DNA of 64,000 nt from CAVVIG01 sp050249955 (GTDB lineage Bacteria > Acidobacteriota > Vicinamibacteria > Vicinamibacterales > CAVVIG01). The first letter of the stretch is position 1. Each line of letters begins with the position of its first letter. The stretch spans positions 124,001-188,000 of the forward strand of contig JBFWPN010000001.1 in NCBI GenBank assembly GCA_050249955.1, read 5' to 3'. This document shows, piece by piece, positions 49,876 to 58,582 of this stretch. The notes beneath the pieces are model-generated. The model saw only the letters and a list, made by a program, of their open reading frames with translations. It did not search any database and was not told the origin of the DNA. The position numbers and the translations under genes are program-made.

Positions 49876-50925
49876 ATGCCCCACACGCTCGAGATCGGAC
49901 TGCTCACGACAGCCGACCACGATCCACTCCGCCGCTTCCTCGACACGCACGACCAGGCGACGGTCTTCTACGACCCGCGCTGGTTCGACGTGCTCAGGGC
50001 CACCTACTGGCACCGGACGCGCTACTGGGTGGCCCGTCGCGGCGCCGACATCGTCGGCGCATTCCCGGTGACCACCGTGTACCGGCCGGTGCTCGGCACC
50101 AAGCACATCGCGTCGCCTTACCAGTTCAATTCCGGACTGCCGCTGGGCCTGGATGACGAGACGAGGGCGGCGCTGGTCAGGCGGACGCTCGACGACGTGA
50201 AGGGGCGAGGGGGGTACCTCGAGGTACGACACCTGGGTCGCGAACCGTGGCTCGAGGAGCTCGGCTTCCAGGCGATCGATACGGGCCTGGTCAATGCCGT
50301 GGTCCCCCTGCCGGGGATCACCCTGGCGGGCCTCCGCCACGGGCATCGCCGCGAGGTCCAGTCCGCTGAGAAACAGGGGCTGACGCTGCACGAGGACAAC
50401 TCGCGGGAAGCCCTGGAGCGATTCCACCGGATGCTGGCCGTTGAGTCGAGGGCCATGGGCAATCCGCAGGGCGGATACCGCTTCCTCGAACGGTACAGGG
50501 CCGGCCTGCCCGAGTGCTTTCACCTCACGCTGGCCATGTCGGGATCGACCTGCGTTGGCGGAGCACTCACCATCGAGAACCGGAACGGCGCCTTCGGACG
50601 GTATTCGGTCGCCCTGCCCGAGGCGAAGAAGCTCTACGTGAGCAAGGCCATCATCTGGCGCCTGCTGGCCGATGCGTCCGCCCGAGGGTGCCGCAGTTTC
50701 AGCCTCGGCATCTCGTCGGCGCGTGACGAGGGGCTCATCTACGGCAAGCAGGGTTGGGGCGCCGAGGTCGCGCCGGTCTGGCTGCACGTGTACCCGCACA
50801 ACTCCGTCAAGGGAGACATGAGCGGCTACCTGGATGGCTTCCAGCTCGCAAAGTCGATCTGGCGGAAACTGCCGACTGCGCTGACCGAACCGCTGGGTAC
50901 GCTGGTGACCGGGTGGGTCTGCTGA
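49876..50925 (+). CDS. FemAB-type GNAT acyl/aminoacyltransferase
   Basis: A 349-aa protein made of tandem GNAT-like folds. Family stretches are the N-terminal FYDPRWFDVLRATYWHRTRYWVARRGADIVGAFPVTTV (about 31-68), the conserved RREVQSAEKQGLTLHED (about 158-174), FHRMLAVESRAMGNPQGGYRFLE, the central VGGALTIENRNGAFGRYSVAL and the end GKQGWGAEVAPVWLHVYP. FemAB proteins in exopolysaccharide loci are proposed to add amino-acid or acyl groups to sugars. It starts 4 bp after the GT-C gene. Non-catalytic roles cannot be excluded. Confidence 0.87.
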   Translation: MPHTLEIGLLTTADHDPLRRFLDTHDQATVFYDPRWFDVLRATYWHRTRYWVARRGADIVGAFPVTTVYRPVLGTKHIASPYQFNSGLPLGLDDETRAALVRRTLDDVKGRGGYLEVRHLGREPWLEELGFQAIDTGLVNAVVPLPGITLAGLRHGHRREVQSAEKQGLTLHEDNSREALERFHRMLAVESRAMGNPQGGYRFLERYRAGLPECFHLTLAMSGSTCVGGALTIENRNGAFGRYSVALPEAKKLYVSKAIIWRLLADASARGCRSFSLGISSARDEGLIYGKQGWGAEVAPVWLHVYPHNSVKGDMSGYLDGFQLAKSIWRKLPTALTEPLGTLVTGWVC

Positions 50926-50957
50926 ACGGCGTTTTCCTGAGTAAGAACGACACCGTC

Positions 50958-50986
50958 TTGTTTTCTTATATCTAAAGGTCTACATT
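50958..50986 (+). promoter_or_regulatory. promoter before the YIDPGT microprotein
   Basis: TTGTTT (50958-50963) and TACATT (50981-50986) are 17 bp apart inside a marked AT-rich island (50935-50990) in an otherwise GC-rich operon. The -10 ends 9 bp before GTG 50996. It probably starts a separate transcript for the last two plus-strand genes of the locus. Confidence 0.5.
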
Positions 50987-50995
50987 GGGCCTGAG

Positions 50996-51202
50996 GTGCC
51001 GCGTTTCGGTCCAGTAATATTCGTGGCCGTTCTGGTGCTCGGTCTCGAGCGCCGGGTTGACGCGTACATCGATCCCGGCACGATGGTGAGCACGCTCACC
51101 GGCGTGCTGGCATCCGCCGGCGCACTCTTCGTGCTCGCCGCAGGCGTCATCGCATATCCCGTTCGCCGAGCCATCCAGCTCATGCGCCGCAAGCGCGGCT
51201 GA
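50996..51202 (+). CDS. small membrane protein with YIDPGT motif
   Basis: A 68-aa protein. A first hydrophobic segment (FGPVIFVAVLVLGLE, about 4-18) ending ...RRVDA looks like a signal or helix, directly followed by YIDPGTMVSTLTGVLASAGALFVLAAGVIAYPVRR, a second helix, and a basic tail MRRKRG. Small proteins with a Y(I/L)DPGTG motif after a signal-like helix are common near polysaccharide genes; function unknown. The last Gly of the common motif is Met here. GTG start, own AT-rich promoter, 27 bp before the arylsulfotransferase-like gene. Confidence 0.7.
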   Translation: MPRFGPVIFVAVLVLGLERRVDAYIDPGTMVSTLTGVLASAGALFVLAAGVIAYPVRRAIQLMRRKRG

Positions 51203-51229
51203 ACCTCACTCCAGCGGGCGCGTCCTTCG

Positions 51230-52612
51230 GTGATCAGTGAACGATGGCTGCTCCGGATCTGGCTGGCAGCCGCCGGCCTTCTGGTCCTGATCGGCTCGGT
51301 TCTCGGCACCGCCTTCCTGGTTGGGGAGGCCTATCGCGGGACGGCGCTGCTCTCTGAGCGGCAATCCGCGTTCATCCTGGGCATCTCCGAGTTCCCGACG
51401 GTGGTGCGGCGCGCCATCCGAGAGTCTGCCGGGCGGCTCCGTGGCGAGCCCACCTCGCTGCTCGTGGACCGGACGTCGGTCGAAACGCCTGCCTGGACCC
51501 GCCGCTTCCCTGCCCCTGAGGATCCGGGATACCTCCTCTTCGCCGGGCTCGACGCACGGACACACAGGAACCTGGTCCGCCTCATACGCATCGCCGATGG
51601 CGCCGAGGCTGGACACTGGGCACCCGACTGGGATGCCATCTACCAGAAGAGCACGCGCAAGCGATGGAGCAACAGGTTCACATCGCGCGAGTTGCTTCCC
51701 CTGAACCCTTTGCTCCTGGAAGACGGCTCGATCGTCTTCAACACGGGGAACGCAGTGGTCCGCTCGGCGGCCTGCGCCACCTCCCCGATGTGGGTGCTCG
51801 ATCACATCGGTCACCATTCGGTCGAACGCGGCATCGACGATTCGGTCTGGGTTCCCTCGATAGCGGACGAACCGTACTCTGACATTCCGGCATTGCAGCG
51901 ATCGTTGCGGATGGACTCGCTGGCGCACATCTCGCTCGACGGACGCCTGCTGGAGAACCGCTCCCTCGCCACGATCCTCGAGCAGAACGGCCTCACGGGG
52001 CTGCTCGGCGGGCTGCGCGACTTCACCCTCAATGTCGACGAACCCATTCACCTGAACCAGATCTCGGTCGCACCGTCCGACGGGCAGTACTGGCAGCGCG
52101 GCGACCTCCTGCTGTCCTCACGCCACCTGAGTGCCCTGTTCCTCTACCGTCCATCCACCAATCGCGTGCTCTGGCATGGGATGGGTCCCTGGATGAACCA
52201 GCACTCAGCCCGGTTCCTGGACGATCATCGAATCTCGATCTTCGACAACAACAGCCTGCGGATCGCCGGCCGCGAGGGGTTCCTGCACAGGGGCGACACC
52301 AACCGGGTCCTGGTGTACGACTTCGAGACCGGCACCGTGAGCGAACCGTTCGCGGCACTCCTGGCGCAGGCTCGGCCGGTGACGAGATCGGAAGGATTGG
52401 CGCGTCTGCTGCCGGATGGTGGCCTGTTCGTCGAGGAGACGAACCAGCGCAGGCTGCTGCGCTTCAGCGCCGACCGCCTGCTCTGGTCTTTCGTCAACGA
52501 CTACGATGCCAGCCACATCGGTGCCGTGTCGTGGAGCCGCTACCTGACCGCCGGGGAGGCCGCCGTGGTGCTGCCGGCACTACAGCAGGCGTGTGGGGCT
52601 GCGCACCCCTGA
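51230..52612 (+). CDS. membrane-anchored arylsulfotransferase-like beta-propeller protein
   Basis: A 460-aa protein with one N-terminal helix (LLRIWLAAAGLLVLIGSVLGTAFLV, about 7-31) and a periplasmic propeller domain. Segments match the arylsulfotransferase (ASST) group: LLEDGSIVFNTGNAV, HHSVERGIDDSVWVPS (about 198-213), DSLAHISLDGRLLENRSLATILEQNGL, EPIHLNQISVAPSDG (about 272-286), RGDLLLSSRHLSALFLYRPSTNRVLWHGMGPWMNQHSARFLDDHRISIFDNN (about 290-340). The His-containing motifs include the likely sulfo-acceptor residue. ASST enzymes move sulfate between phenolic or related acceptors without PAPS; the family also has members of unknown activity. GTG start; coupled in position with the YIDPGT microprotein. 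Confidence 0.75.
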   Translation: MISERWLLRIWLAAAGLLVLIGSVLGTAFLVGEAYRGTALLSERQSAFILGISEFPTVVRRAIRESAGRLRGEPTSLLVDRTSVETPAWTRRFPAPEDPGYLLFAGLDARTHRNLVRLIRIADGAEAGHWAPDWDAIYQKSTRKRWSNRFTSRELLPLNPLLLEDGSIVFNTGNAVVRSAACATSPMWVLDHIGHHSVERGIDDSVWVPSIADEPYSDIPALQRSLRMDSLAHISLDGRLLENRSLATILEQNGLTGLLGGLRDFTLNVDEPIHLNQISVAPSDGQYWQRGDLLLSSRHLSALFLYRPSTNRVLWHGMGPWMNQHSARFLDDHRISIFDNNSLRIAGREGFLHRGDTNRVLVYDFETGTVSEPFAALLAQARPVTRSEGLARLLPDGGLFVEETNQRRLLRFSADRLLWSFVNDYDASHIGAVSWSRYLTAGEAAVVLPALQQACGAAHP

Positions 52613-52627
52613 GGTGCTACCCGCTGC

Positions 52628-55132
52628 TCAATCGACCGCGGAATCGCCGACTGGCGTGTCGGCGTTGATCCGTGCCAGCCCGCTCGATGTTGCGATGTAG
52701 ATGTCGCCTGCGGCATCGACCGTGACGCTCCGGATCCCGCCGAGTTCCCCCTCGAACAGCCGCTCGCCCACCGGGGGCTGTGCCGGCGCGCCGGGGTCCG
52801 GCATGAGCCGCAGCAACGCCTGCCCGGTGTCGGACGCGACGAAGAGGTTGTTCCTGAAGCCAGGAATCGCGCTGCTCCCGTAGACCACCATCGAGGTCGG
52901 CTCCAGGTCGGCGGGAAGCGCGAACCGCGCCACGACGCGCGCGGACGCCGACGGATCCGAAGCCAGCCGGTCGAGCCGTGCCGGAGCCGCACCATCGACG
53001 ACCCAGAGCGACCGCAGGCTGTCCCAGCCGAGCCCGCGTGGCGAGTGGTACCCGTACGCAAACAGCGGGGTGCCCCCCTGCTGATCGCGTGGCGTGGTCC
53101 CATCGGCGTTCAGCCGGAGCAGCTTGCCGTTGTACGAGCCCAGATCCTCCATGCGCCCATCGTCACCACCGGTGTCGAATGCGGCGAACAGCGTGCCGTC
53201 CGGGCCGACGCGCAGCGTCGCCGCAGCCGGGTCGGCAGCCGGCACACCGTCGAGGAGCACGACACGGCCCGACAGCGTGTCGTTCACCTCGACATAGCGC
53301 GAGAGCCGGAACTGCTTCGGGCTTCCCCCGGTGGTGGACACGGCGTAGACCAGGTGCGACTGCTCGAATCGCGGGTCGGCGGCGATTGCGACCAGTTCCT
53401 CCGCGTTCCCGGCATCATCTGGTGCCAGCGTCAGCGCCGCGGTGCCGAGCACCTCACGGTTGCGGATCACGAGAACCCTGGACCGCTCGGCGACCAGAAC
53501 GCGCCCCGCACCGGCCGTCGCCAGGTCGACCGGGTTGGACACCGTACCCGGCAGCCATTCCATGTGGAGCCTGACCCCGTCGCGCGTCACCACGGAACGC
53601 GGCGCGGCCACCTCGAGCGGCCGGCTCGCCTCCAACCCCGTCCCTGTGGGCGTGGCCGTCACGTCCGGTTCGACGCGGACGCTGTCGGATCCGCCACTGA
53701 CACGGTTCTGGACCGCGGCACGGGAGAAGACCGTGATGACCCCGGCCCCCTGGATAGAGGTGGTCAGCCGTCCGCTCGCACCAACGGTCTGGTCCGGCGC
53801 GGTGACGTCGAACGACGACACGGTCGAGGCATCCGGTCCGGTCGTCGAGTAGATGCCGTAGGTGCCGGCCGGAAGGTTCGCGATCGTGAACGAGCCGGCC
53901 GCCGCTGCCCGTACGACGACCACGGTGCTTCCGTTCGTGTTCACGAACGCCACGGGTTCGAACTGATCCGACGACGAGGTGGCCGCGATGCGGCGCGCGC
54001 CAAGTCGCACGTACCGGTAGTACTGCCGCATGTACTTCGCACGATCGCGCAGGGTGATCTCGCCGGTTCCCGTGACGCTGTAGTATCCGTTCGGCGCGTG
54101 GATCGGCCCCATGCTCCACGAACTGTTCCTCGACTCCTTGAGGTCGCGCAGCAGCATCTGGTAGGTATTGCCGGTCGTCCAGCACTCGGTCTGCGACGTG
54201 CGGACGCCGTATTCCATCGCCTTCGCGCTGAGCGTGCCGTTGGTGTTGGTACCGGTGTCGTTGTAGCAGTGCCAGCCGATCTCCTTGAGGTAGGCGCGTG
54301 CGCCAGGCTGCGCGATCATCGCATCGAAGAACGGCACGGCAGCCGCCTTGTTGGTCGTCGAGGGGCCCGTCATCTCGGGCCTGAAGCCGGCTGCGGCCAG
54401 GCGCTGGCCCGTGGCCGCCGCAATCCGCCCGATCAGTCCGCCGTCGCTCCAGCCGACGGCGAGGTCCGGTTCGTTGATCAGATCGATGCTGTCCGGCACG
54501 AAGCCGTACTTCTGCTGCAGGTGCTGGAACAGCGCCAGCATGTACTCGGCGTACTCGGCCGGGTTGTCCTTCTGCTCGAAGGCGCTCGCAATGAAGTCGA
54601 CGTAGCGGACGGCGACGTGCAGCCTCTCGCCGCGAGCCTCGAGCCGCTGCCGGAGCGGAAGCACCAGGGTGTCGATCTGCCAATCGAGCAGCAGCCAGTG
54701 GAACCCGTTCGGATTGATGACGTTCGGATCGGCGTTGTCGTTGACAGGGTTGTAGGCGCACGACCGCAGGAAGGTCGCTTCGTTCGCCACACCATCCAGG
54801 TAGTCCTGCTGGCACGCGGCGGACGTGTTCTCGGCCCCGGGCGCCGTCCCGACCGAGATCCGGTTGATGCCGAGATCGTTCGCCGCCTGATCCATGATGG
54901 CGGCGACGTACGGGCGAATGGAAAAGTAGTCCCTCACGGTGGTGAGTGTCGGCACTTCCCACCCGCTCATGGTCTGCTGGACCGACGCCGCGTCGAGCGT
55001 GATGACCGGCCCCTGCGCGGGCGCCGGCTGCGACGGCGCAGGCTGAGCGGAAGCGCTGGTGCCCTCGGTCTTGCACGCCACACCGGCGAGGCAGGCTGTC
55101 AGGATGGCACCGCAGGCGAACGTACGTGACAT
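52628..55132 (-). CDS. lipoprotein: GH30-like hydrolase fused to six-bladed beta-propeller
   Basis: An 834-aa protein. The lipobox LAGVAC places the lipidated Cys at residue 20; an Ala/Pro linker follows. Residues 45-560 are a GH30-like catalytic TIM barrel and beta-sandwich: acid/base Glu221 in IDLINEPDLAVGW and nucleophile Glu316 in TSQTECWTTG, homologous to the gene at 34233-35633. Residues about 575-834 are a propeller of the soluble glucose dehydrogenase/sorbosone dehydrogenase type (PVDLATAGAGRVLVAERS, YNGKLLRLNADGTTP, YGYHSPRGLGWD, GGIRSVTVDAAGDIYIATSSG). The two parts are in one uninterrupted frame. Likely an outer-membrane or periplasmic enzyme; substrate unknown. Convergent with the arylsulfotransferase-like gene. 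Confidence 0.82.
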   Translation of the reverse strand: MSRTFACGAILTACLAGVACKTEGTSASAQPAPSQPAPAQGPVITLDAASVQQTMSGWEVPTLTTVRDYFSIRPYVAAIMDQAANDLGINRISVGTAPGAENTSAACQQDYLDGVANEATFLRSCAYNPVNDNADPNVINPNGFHWLLLDWQIDTLVLPLRQRLEARGERLHVAVRYVDFIASAFEQKDNPAEYAEYMLALFQHLQQKYGFVPDSIDLINEPDLAVGWSDGGLIGRIAAATGQRLAAAGFRPEMTGPSTTNKAAAVPFFDAMIAQPGARAYLKEIGWHCYNDTGTNTNGTLSAKAMEYGVRTSQTECWTTGNTYQMLLRDLKESRNSSWSMGPIHAPNGYYSVTGTGEITLRDRAKYMRQYYRYVRLGARRIAATSSSDQFEPVAFVNTNGSTVVVVRAAAAGSFTIANLPAGTYGIYSTTGPDASTVSSFDVTAPDQTVGASGRLTTSIQGAGVITVFSRAAVQNRVSGGSDSVRVEPDVTATPTGTGLEASRPLEVAAPRSVVTRDGVRLHMEWLPGTVSNPVDLATAGAGRVLVAERSRVLVIRNREVLGTAALTLAPDDAGNAEELVAIAADPRFEQSHLVYAVSTTGGSPKQFRLSRYVEVNDTLSGRVVLLDGVPAADPAAATLRVGPDGTLFAAFDTGGDDGRMEDLGSYNGKLLRLNADGTTPRDQQGGTPLFAYGYHSPRGLGWDSLRSLWVVDGAAPARLDRLASDPSASARVVARFALPADLEPTSMVVYGSSAIPGFRNNLFVASDTGQALLRLMPDPGAPAQPPVGERLFEGELGGIRSVTVDAAGDIYIATSSGLARINADTPVGDSAVD

Positions 55133-55184
55133 GCAAGAGAGGCTAGCACGCCGCGACGCGGTGGAGAAATGCCAGGAGCCCGTG

Positions 55185-56894
55185 CTATTCAGCGCGGCGG
55201 AGCACCAGATCCGGACGTCTGGCCACGTCAAGACCGCGGCGGACCGCCACGAACTGCCAACTGCCCACACGCCGTCCCGGCAGCAGCCGCGACCCGTTCG
55301 CGATGTCACCCCACTGACGGAACACGACGTCATACCCGTTCGCTGAGACCGCCGTCGCCGTCGGCCACCTGGCATCGTCGACATCGAAGATCACGTCCGG
55401 CTCCGGCACGCCGCAGGCGAGCCGGAATTCATCGCGGCGACGGAGATACGACGGATAGTCGAGTTCGAGCCCGAGCACGCCATGCCCCAGGCCGCGCGTC
55501 AACGGGCATGCGGTGAAGAGGTCCGTCACCAGCGACACCGGGTCGAGGAAGCGCACCGTGCCGTAGCGCGCCGACGCCAGGCGGTAGCTCACCATGCCCA
55601 TCTGCACACTCATCACCACCGGCTGGGACCGCCCGGACTGCCGCACCTCCTCGACCACCTCGGCCAGGTGCTGGCTGAACACCACGTCGCGGTAGTTCAC
55701 ACGCTGGCGGCGCTCGAACCACGACGCGCCCGACAGTGCCGGCTGGGACGCGGTCCAGATCGGGCTTCCGGTGGACTGGGTCCGCGCGAGCCAGCCTGCT
55801 CCGGCCACCTGCATGACCAGCAGCACCACGAGCGCGCCCCTCGGCGCGCCGGACGTGTGCAGGGTGGCCATCACGAGCGTGACTGCCGCGGGCAGCAGGG
55901 GCACGAAGAACCGCTGCCCCTCCATCCAGTCGCCACCGTTGAGGACAATGAAGCCGAACCCGGCAAGGACCATGAACGACGGAACCGCGATACCCGGCGG
56001 AACCGTTCGACGCCTGAGGACGGCCAGACTCCAGAAGGCGGCGGCTGCGAGCCCGACCACCCAGGTCAGCCCGTCGATGCGGGCGATCCCCTGCCAGACA
56101 TAGACGACGCCGTGACGCACCTTGAGGACGCTCATGGCGCCGGCCTTGGCCACGACCGGCTGCGGCACCAGCGATCCGGTGTACCAGAGCCGCCAGGCGG
56201 ACAGGACGACTGCCGCCACCACGAACATCAGCGTCACCGCCAGGAGACGCTGGCGAAGGTGCGCCTCATGCCGACTGGCGCCCACCAGGACCCAGGCCCA
56301 CAGGCCCAGCAGCACCGCAGCTACCATGGGCGCCCCTTCGGGTCGGACGGTGATGGCCAGCACGGTGGCCGCCGCCACTGCGAGCCGCTCGCGCCAGGGC
56401 CATCCGCCCCGCAGTGCGCGCACGAGCGAGAGCGCGAACGCTGCGTAGACCGTGGCGGCCAGCGTGGTCTCCAGCCCGCCGAGCGACCAGTAGACCAGCC
56501 CTCCGGCCGTGGCCGCGAGCCATTGGGCGCCGCGGCGCAGGTCGGTCCCCGCCTCGTCGGCAAGGGCGCCAGTGGCGTAGATCGCCGTCACGCCTCCGGT
56601 GATCGACAGCAGTACGCCCAGTACGGGAACCGGCAGCGGGATCACGGTCGCAAGCCCGCCGAGCAGGATGACGTGCGCCAGGCTCGAACTCTGCTCGATG
56701 TACTCGCCGTTGTAGTTGACGATGTGCCCGAATCGCGCGAAGGCCTGGGCCGCCCAGTACGTGATGTAGGCGTCGTCGCGCCCGGTAGCCGTGAAGCACA
56801 CCAGCCCGAGGGCCACGAACGCCGCCGCTGGCAACAGGCCCGCCGCGGCGGATACGACCGGTCGTGCCGGCGCGGAGTCGGGGGCGCGGCTCAC
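55185..56894 (-). CDS. GT-C-type membrane glycosyltransferase
   Basis: A 569-aa polytopic protein (about ten helices). The first extracytoplasmic loop has FTATGRDDAYITYWAAQAFARFGHIVNYNGEYIEQSSS (about 36-72). A DD motif with the phrase 'YxAxxFAxxGxIVNYNGE' is characteristic of GT-C enzymes related to mycobacterial arabinofuranosyltransferases and archaeal/bacterial mannosyltransferases. The second half has further helices and a C-terminal soluble domain (about 400-569) with PDVIFDVDD. The GTG start overlaps the upstream gene's stop (GTGA). Donor and acceptor unknown; could serve the same glycan as the plus-strand cluster. Confidence 0.8.
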   Translation of the reverse strand: MSRAPDSAPARPVVSAAAGLLPAAAFVALGLVCFTATGRDDAYITYWAAQAFARFGHIVNYNGEYIEQSSSLAHVILLGGLATVIPLPVPVLGVLLSITGGVTAIYATGALADEAGTDLRRGAQWLAATAGGLVYWSLGGLETTLAATVYAAFALSLVRALRGGWPWRERLAVAAATVLAITVRPEGAPMVAAVLLGLWAWVLVGASRHEAHLRQRLLAVTLMFVVAAVVLSAWRLWYTGSLVPQPVVAKAGAMSVLKVRHGVVYVWQGIARIDGLTWVVGLAAAAFWSLAVLRRRTVPPGIAVPSFMVLAGFGFIVLNGGDWMEGQRFFVPLLPAAVTLVMATLHTSGAPRGALVVLLVMQVAGAGWLARTQSTGSPIWTASQPALSGASWFERRQRVNYRDVVFSQHLAEVVEEVRQSGRSQPVVMSVQMGMVSYRLASARYGTVRFLDPVSLVTDLFTACPLTRGLGHGVLGLELDYPSYLRRRDEFRLACGVPEPDVIFDVDDARWPTATAVSANGYDVVFRQWGDIANGSRLLPGRRVGSWQFVAVRRGLDVARRPDLVLRRAE

Positions 56895-58405
56895 GGCGCG
56901 GAAGCGCCAGCGACCGGACGCGGCCGGTAGATGACTTCCGGACGGAGCGGGACGGCGACGGGAGTGAGGAACGCCCTGTCAGCGGGCTCGAACAGCGAGC
57001 CGGTCGCCACGTACGTGCGCGCGAGGCCGGCGGCCTCGAGGAACTCCGGGTGCAGGCGGCAGGGGATGATGGCGCTGAACCGCTGCGACTGCAGCGCGTC
57101 GCGAGCGGACTGTCGTACCCGCGCTGCCCACTCGTCGTCGACGAGGGTGATGTCGATGATCTCCTGCAGGTGCGCGTGCGCAGTCTTGCCCGCCATTTCG
57201 GCGAGGTAGCTCGAACACGGGACGAAGATGTCGCCGTCCATCACGGACAGAGACTGTACCACGCGGTCGCCCGCCGCACGATCGGCCGGCGTCGGAATCC
57301 ACCGGGCCGGGTTGTAGGCCAGCATCGCGAACTGCGCCAGGCACAGCCCCCACACCGTGCCCGTCAGCAGGTGACGCCGGGGTTCCCGTAGCGACTGTGC
57401 AAACAGCGCCACACGCCCGACCGCGCACCCGGCCAGGATGGCGAGGCCGGCATACGCGGGCATCAGCGTGTTCACTGCATTGCCGGTCCTGAGCCGCGAC
57501 AGGAAGGCCGCGCCCACCATGGCCCCCGCCCCGATGGTGACAGTCAGGGCATCACGGCGCCCACGGCGCAGGGAGTCGAGAGCGCAGAGCACGGCGATTG
57601 GAAATACCACCAGGAACGGCGACAGCAGGTCGCGCGTCCAGAAGTAGACCAGGCGCCGCTTCATGAAGAACCCCGGATGCCGCTGGAGTTCGACCACGTA
57701 GTACCAGTACCAGCCACCGCTCCGCCACTCGTAGTACAGCGTCGACATGGCCAGGACCGTCACGAACGGGACCAGGGCGTACGCCGCCTTCCAGCGATCG
57801 CGGTACACGCACCAGGCCAGGAGCGGTGCCGCGGCCAGGAGGGCGGTCTGCTTCGTCAGGAAGGCAGCCGCCAGGCACAGGCCGCCAACGACCAGCCTTC
57901 GAGCGGACACGACCTGTAGCGCGTGCAACCCACCCAGGAACAGCGCCAGGAACAGCGAGTCCACCCGTGCGATGTCGAACCAGCTCTGCGTGACGTTGTA
58001 GGTGGCCAGCATCAGGCCAGCTGCGAGCCATCCCGTGTCCCACCGGGCCGTCTCACGCCTGACGATCAGCGCGATGAACCACAGGGCCGCCAGGGTTGAT
58101 GCCGTGGACAGCGCGCGCATGACCAGGAATCCGGTGTCGCCCGTGACACGGGTAATCAACGCGGCGACTTCGTAATACAGAGGCGTGTATGGATAGGCGA
58201 TGAAGTCGAGGGTGGGCTGCGCGTACAGGGAGTGGCCGGCGCCGATGCGGCGGATGCTGTCGAGACTGCCCCCTTCGAGCCACTCGAGCTCGTACGGGTA
58301 TCCCATCCGTCTGGCCGCGACGTAGAGGAACGCCAGCAGGAAGAGAGCGGCCAGTGCGACCACACCCGTCCTGAGCGACCGGACGACCGGGTGGTCGGTG
58401 CTCAT
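56891..58405 (-). CDS. GT-C-type membrane protein (glycosyltransferase-like)
   Basis: A 504-aa polytopic protein with about ten helices. After the first helix comes MGYPYELEWLEGGSLDSIRRIGAGHSLYAQPTLDFIAYPYTPLYYEVAAL (about 34-82), the usual GT39/GT83-type loop with acidic residues and an aromatic 'YPYTPLYY' segment. LATYNVTQSWFDIARVDSLFLALFLGGLHAL (about 135-165) parallels the ArnT-like 'ARVDxL' region. ATG 58405 has GGAG in place; an in-frame start 16 codons upstream is less likely. Forms a coupled pair with the next GT-C gene. A role in lipid-linked sugar transfer or polymerisation is inferred. Confidence 0.78.
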   Translation of the reverse strand: MSTDHPVVRSLRTGVVALAALFLLAFLYVAARRMGYPYELEWLEGGSLDSIRRIGAGHSLYAQPTLDFIAYPYTPLYYEVAALITRVTGDTGFLVMRALSTASTLAALWFIALIVRRETARWDTGWLAAGLMLATYNVTQSWFDIARVDSLFLALFLGGLHALQVVSARRLVVGGLCLAAAFLTKQTALLAAAPLLAWCVYRDRWKAAYALVPFVTVLAMSTLYYEWRSGGWYWYYVVELQRHPGFFMKRRLVYFWTRDLLSPFLVVFPIAVLCALDSLRRGRRDALTVTIGAGAMVGAAFLSRLRTGNAVNTLMPAYAGLAILAGCAVGRVALFAQSLREPRRHLLTGTVWGLCLAQFAMLAYNPARWIPTPADRAAGDRVVQSLSVMDGDIFVPCSSYLAEMAGKTAHAHLQEIIDITLVDDEWAARVRQSARDALQSQRFSAIIPCRLHPEFLEAAGLARTYVATGSLFEPADRAFLTPVAVPLRPEVIYRPRPVAGASAP

Positions 58406-58582
58406 CGTGACTCCGCCTGGCGACCCGCAGGGTGACCTGTAGGCAGCCATCACGCTGGCGGCGGCGTGACTCTAGCCCCCGATGTCCGAGGGCGACACTA
58501 CCCAGTACCAGTTACAACAAGTGGCCTAGGGGACTTCATGTAGTCCGCGGCCCACAATCGGCCGATAACAGAGTGCGAACCC

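Noticed and set aside
58406..58582. Possible riboswitch (c-di-GMP type) before the HDOD gene
   Set aside because: No conserved core sequence or paired-stem pattern could be identified; only short unrelated hairpins.
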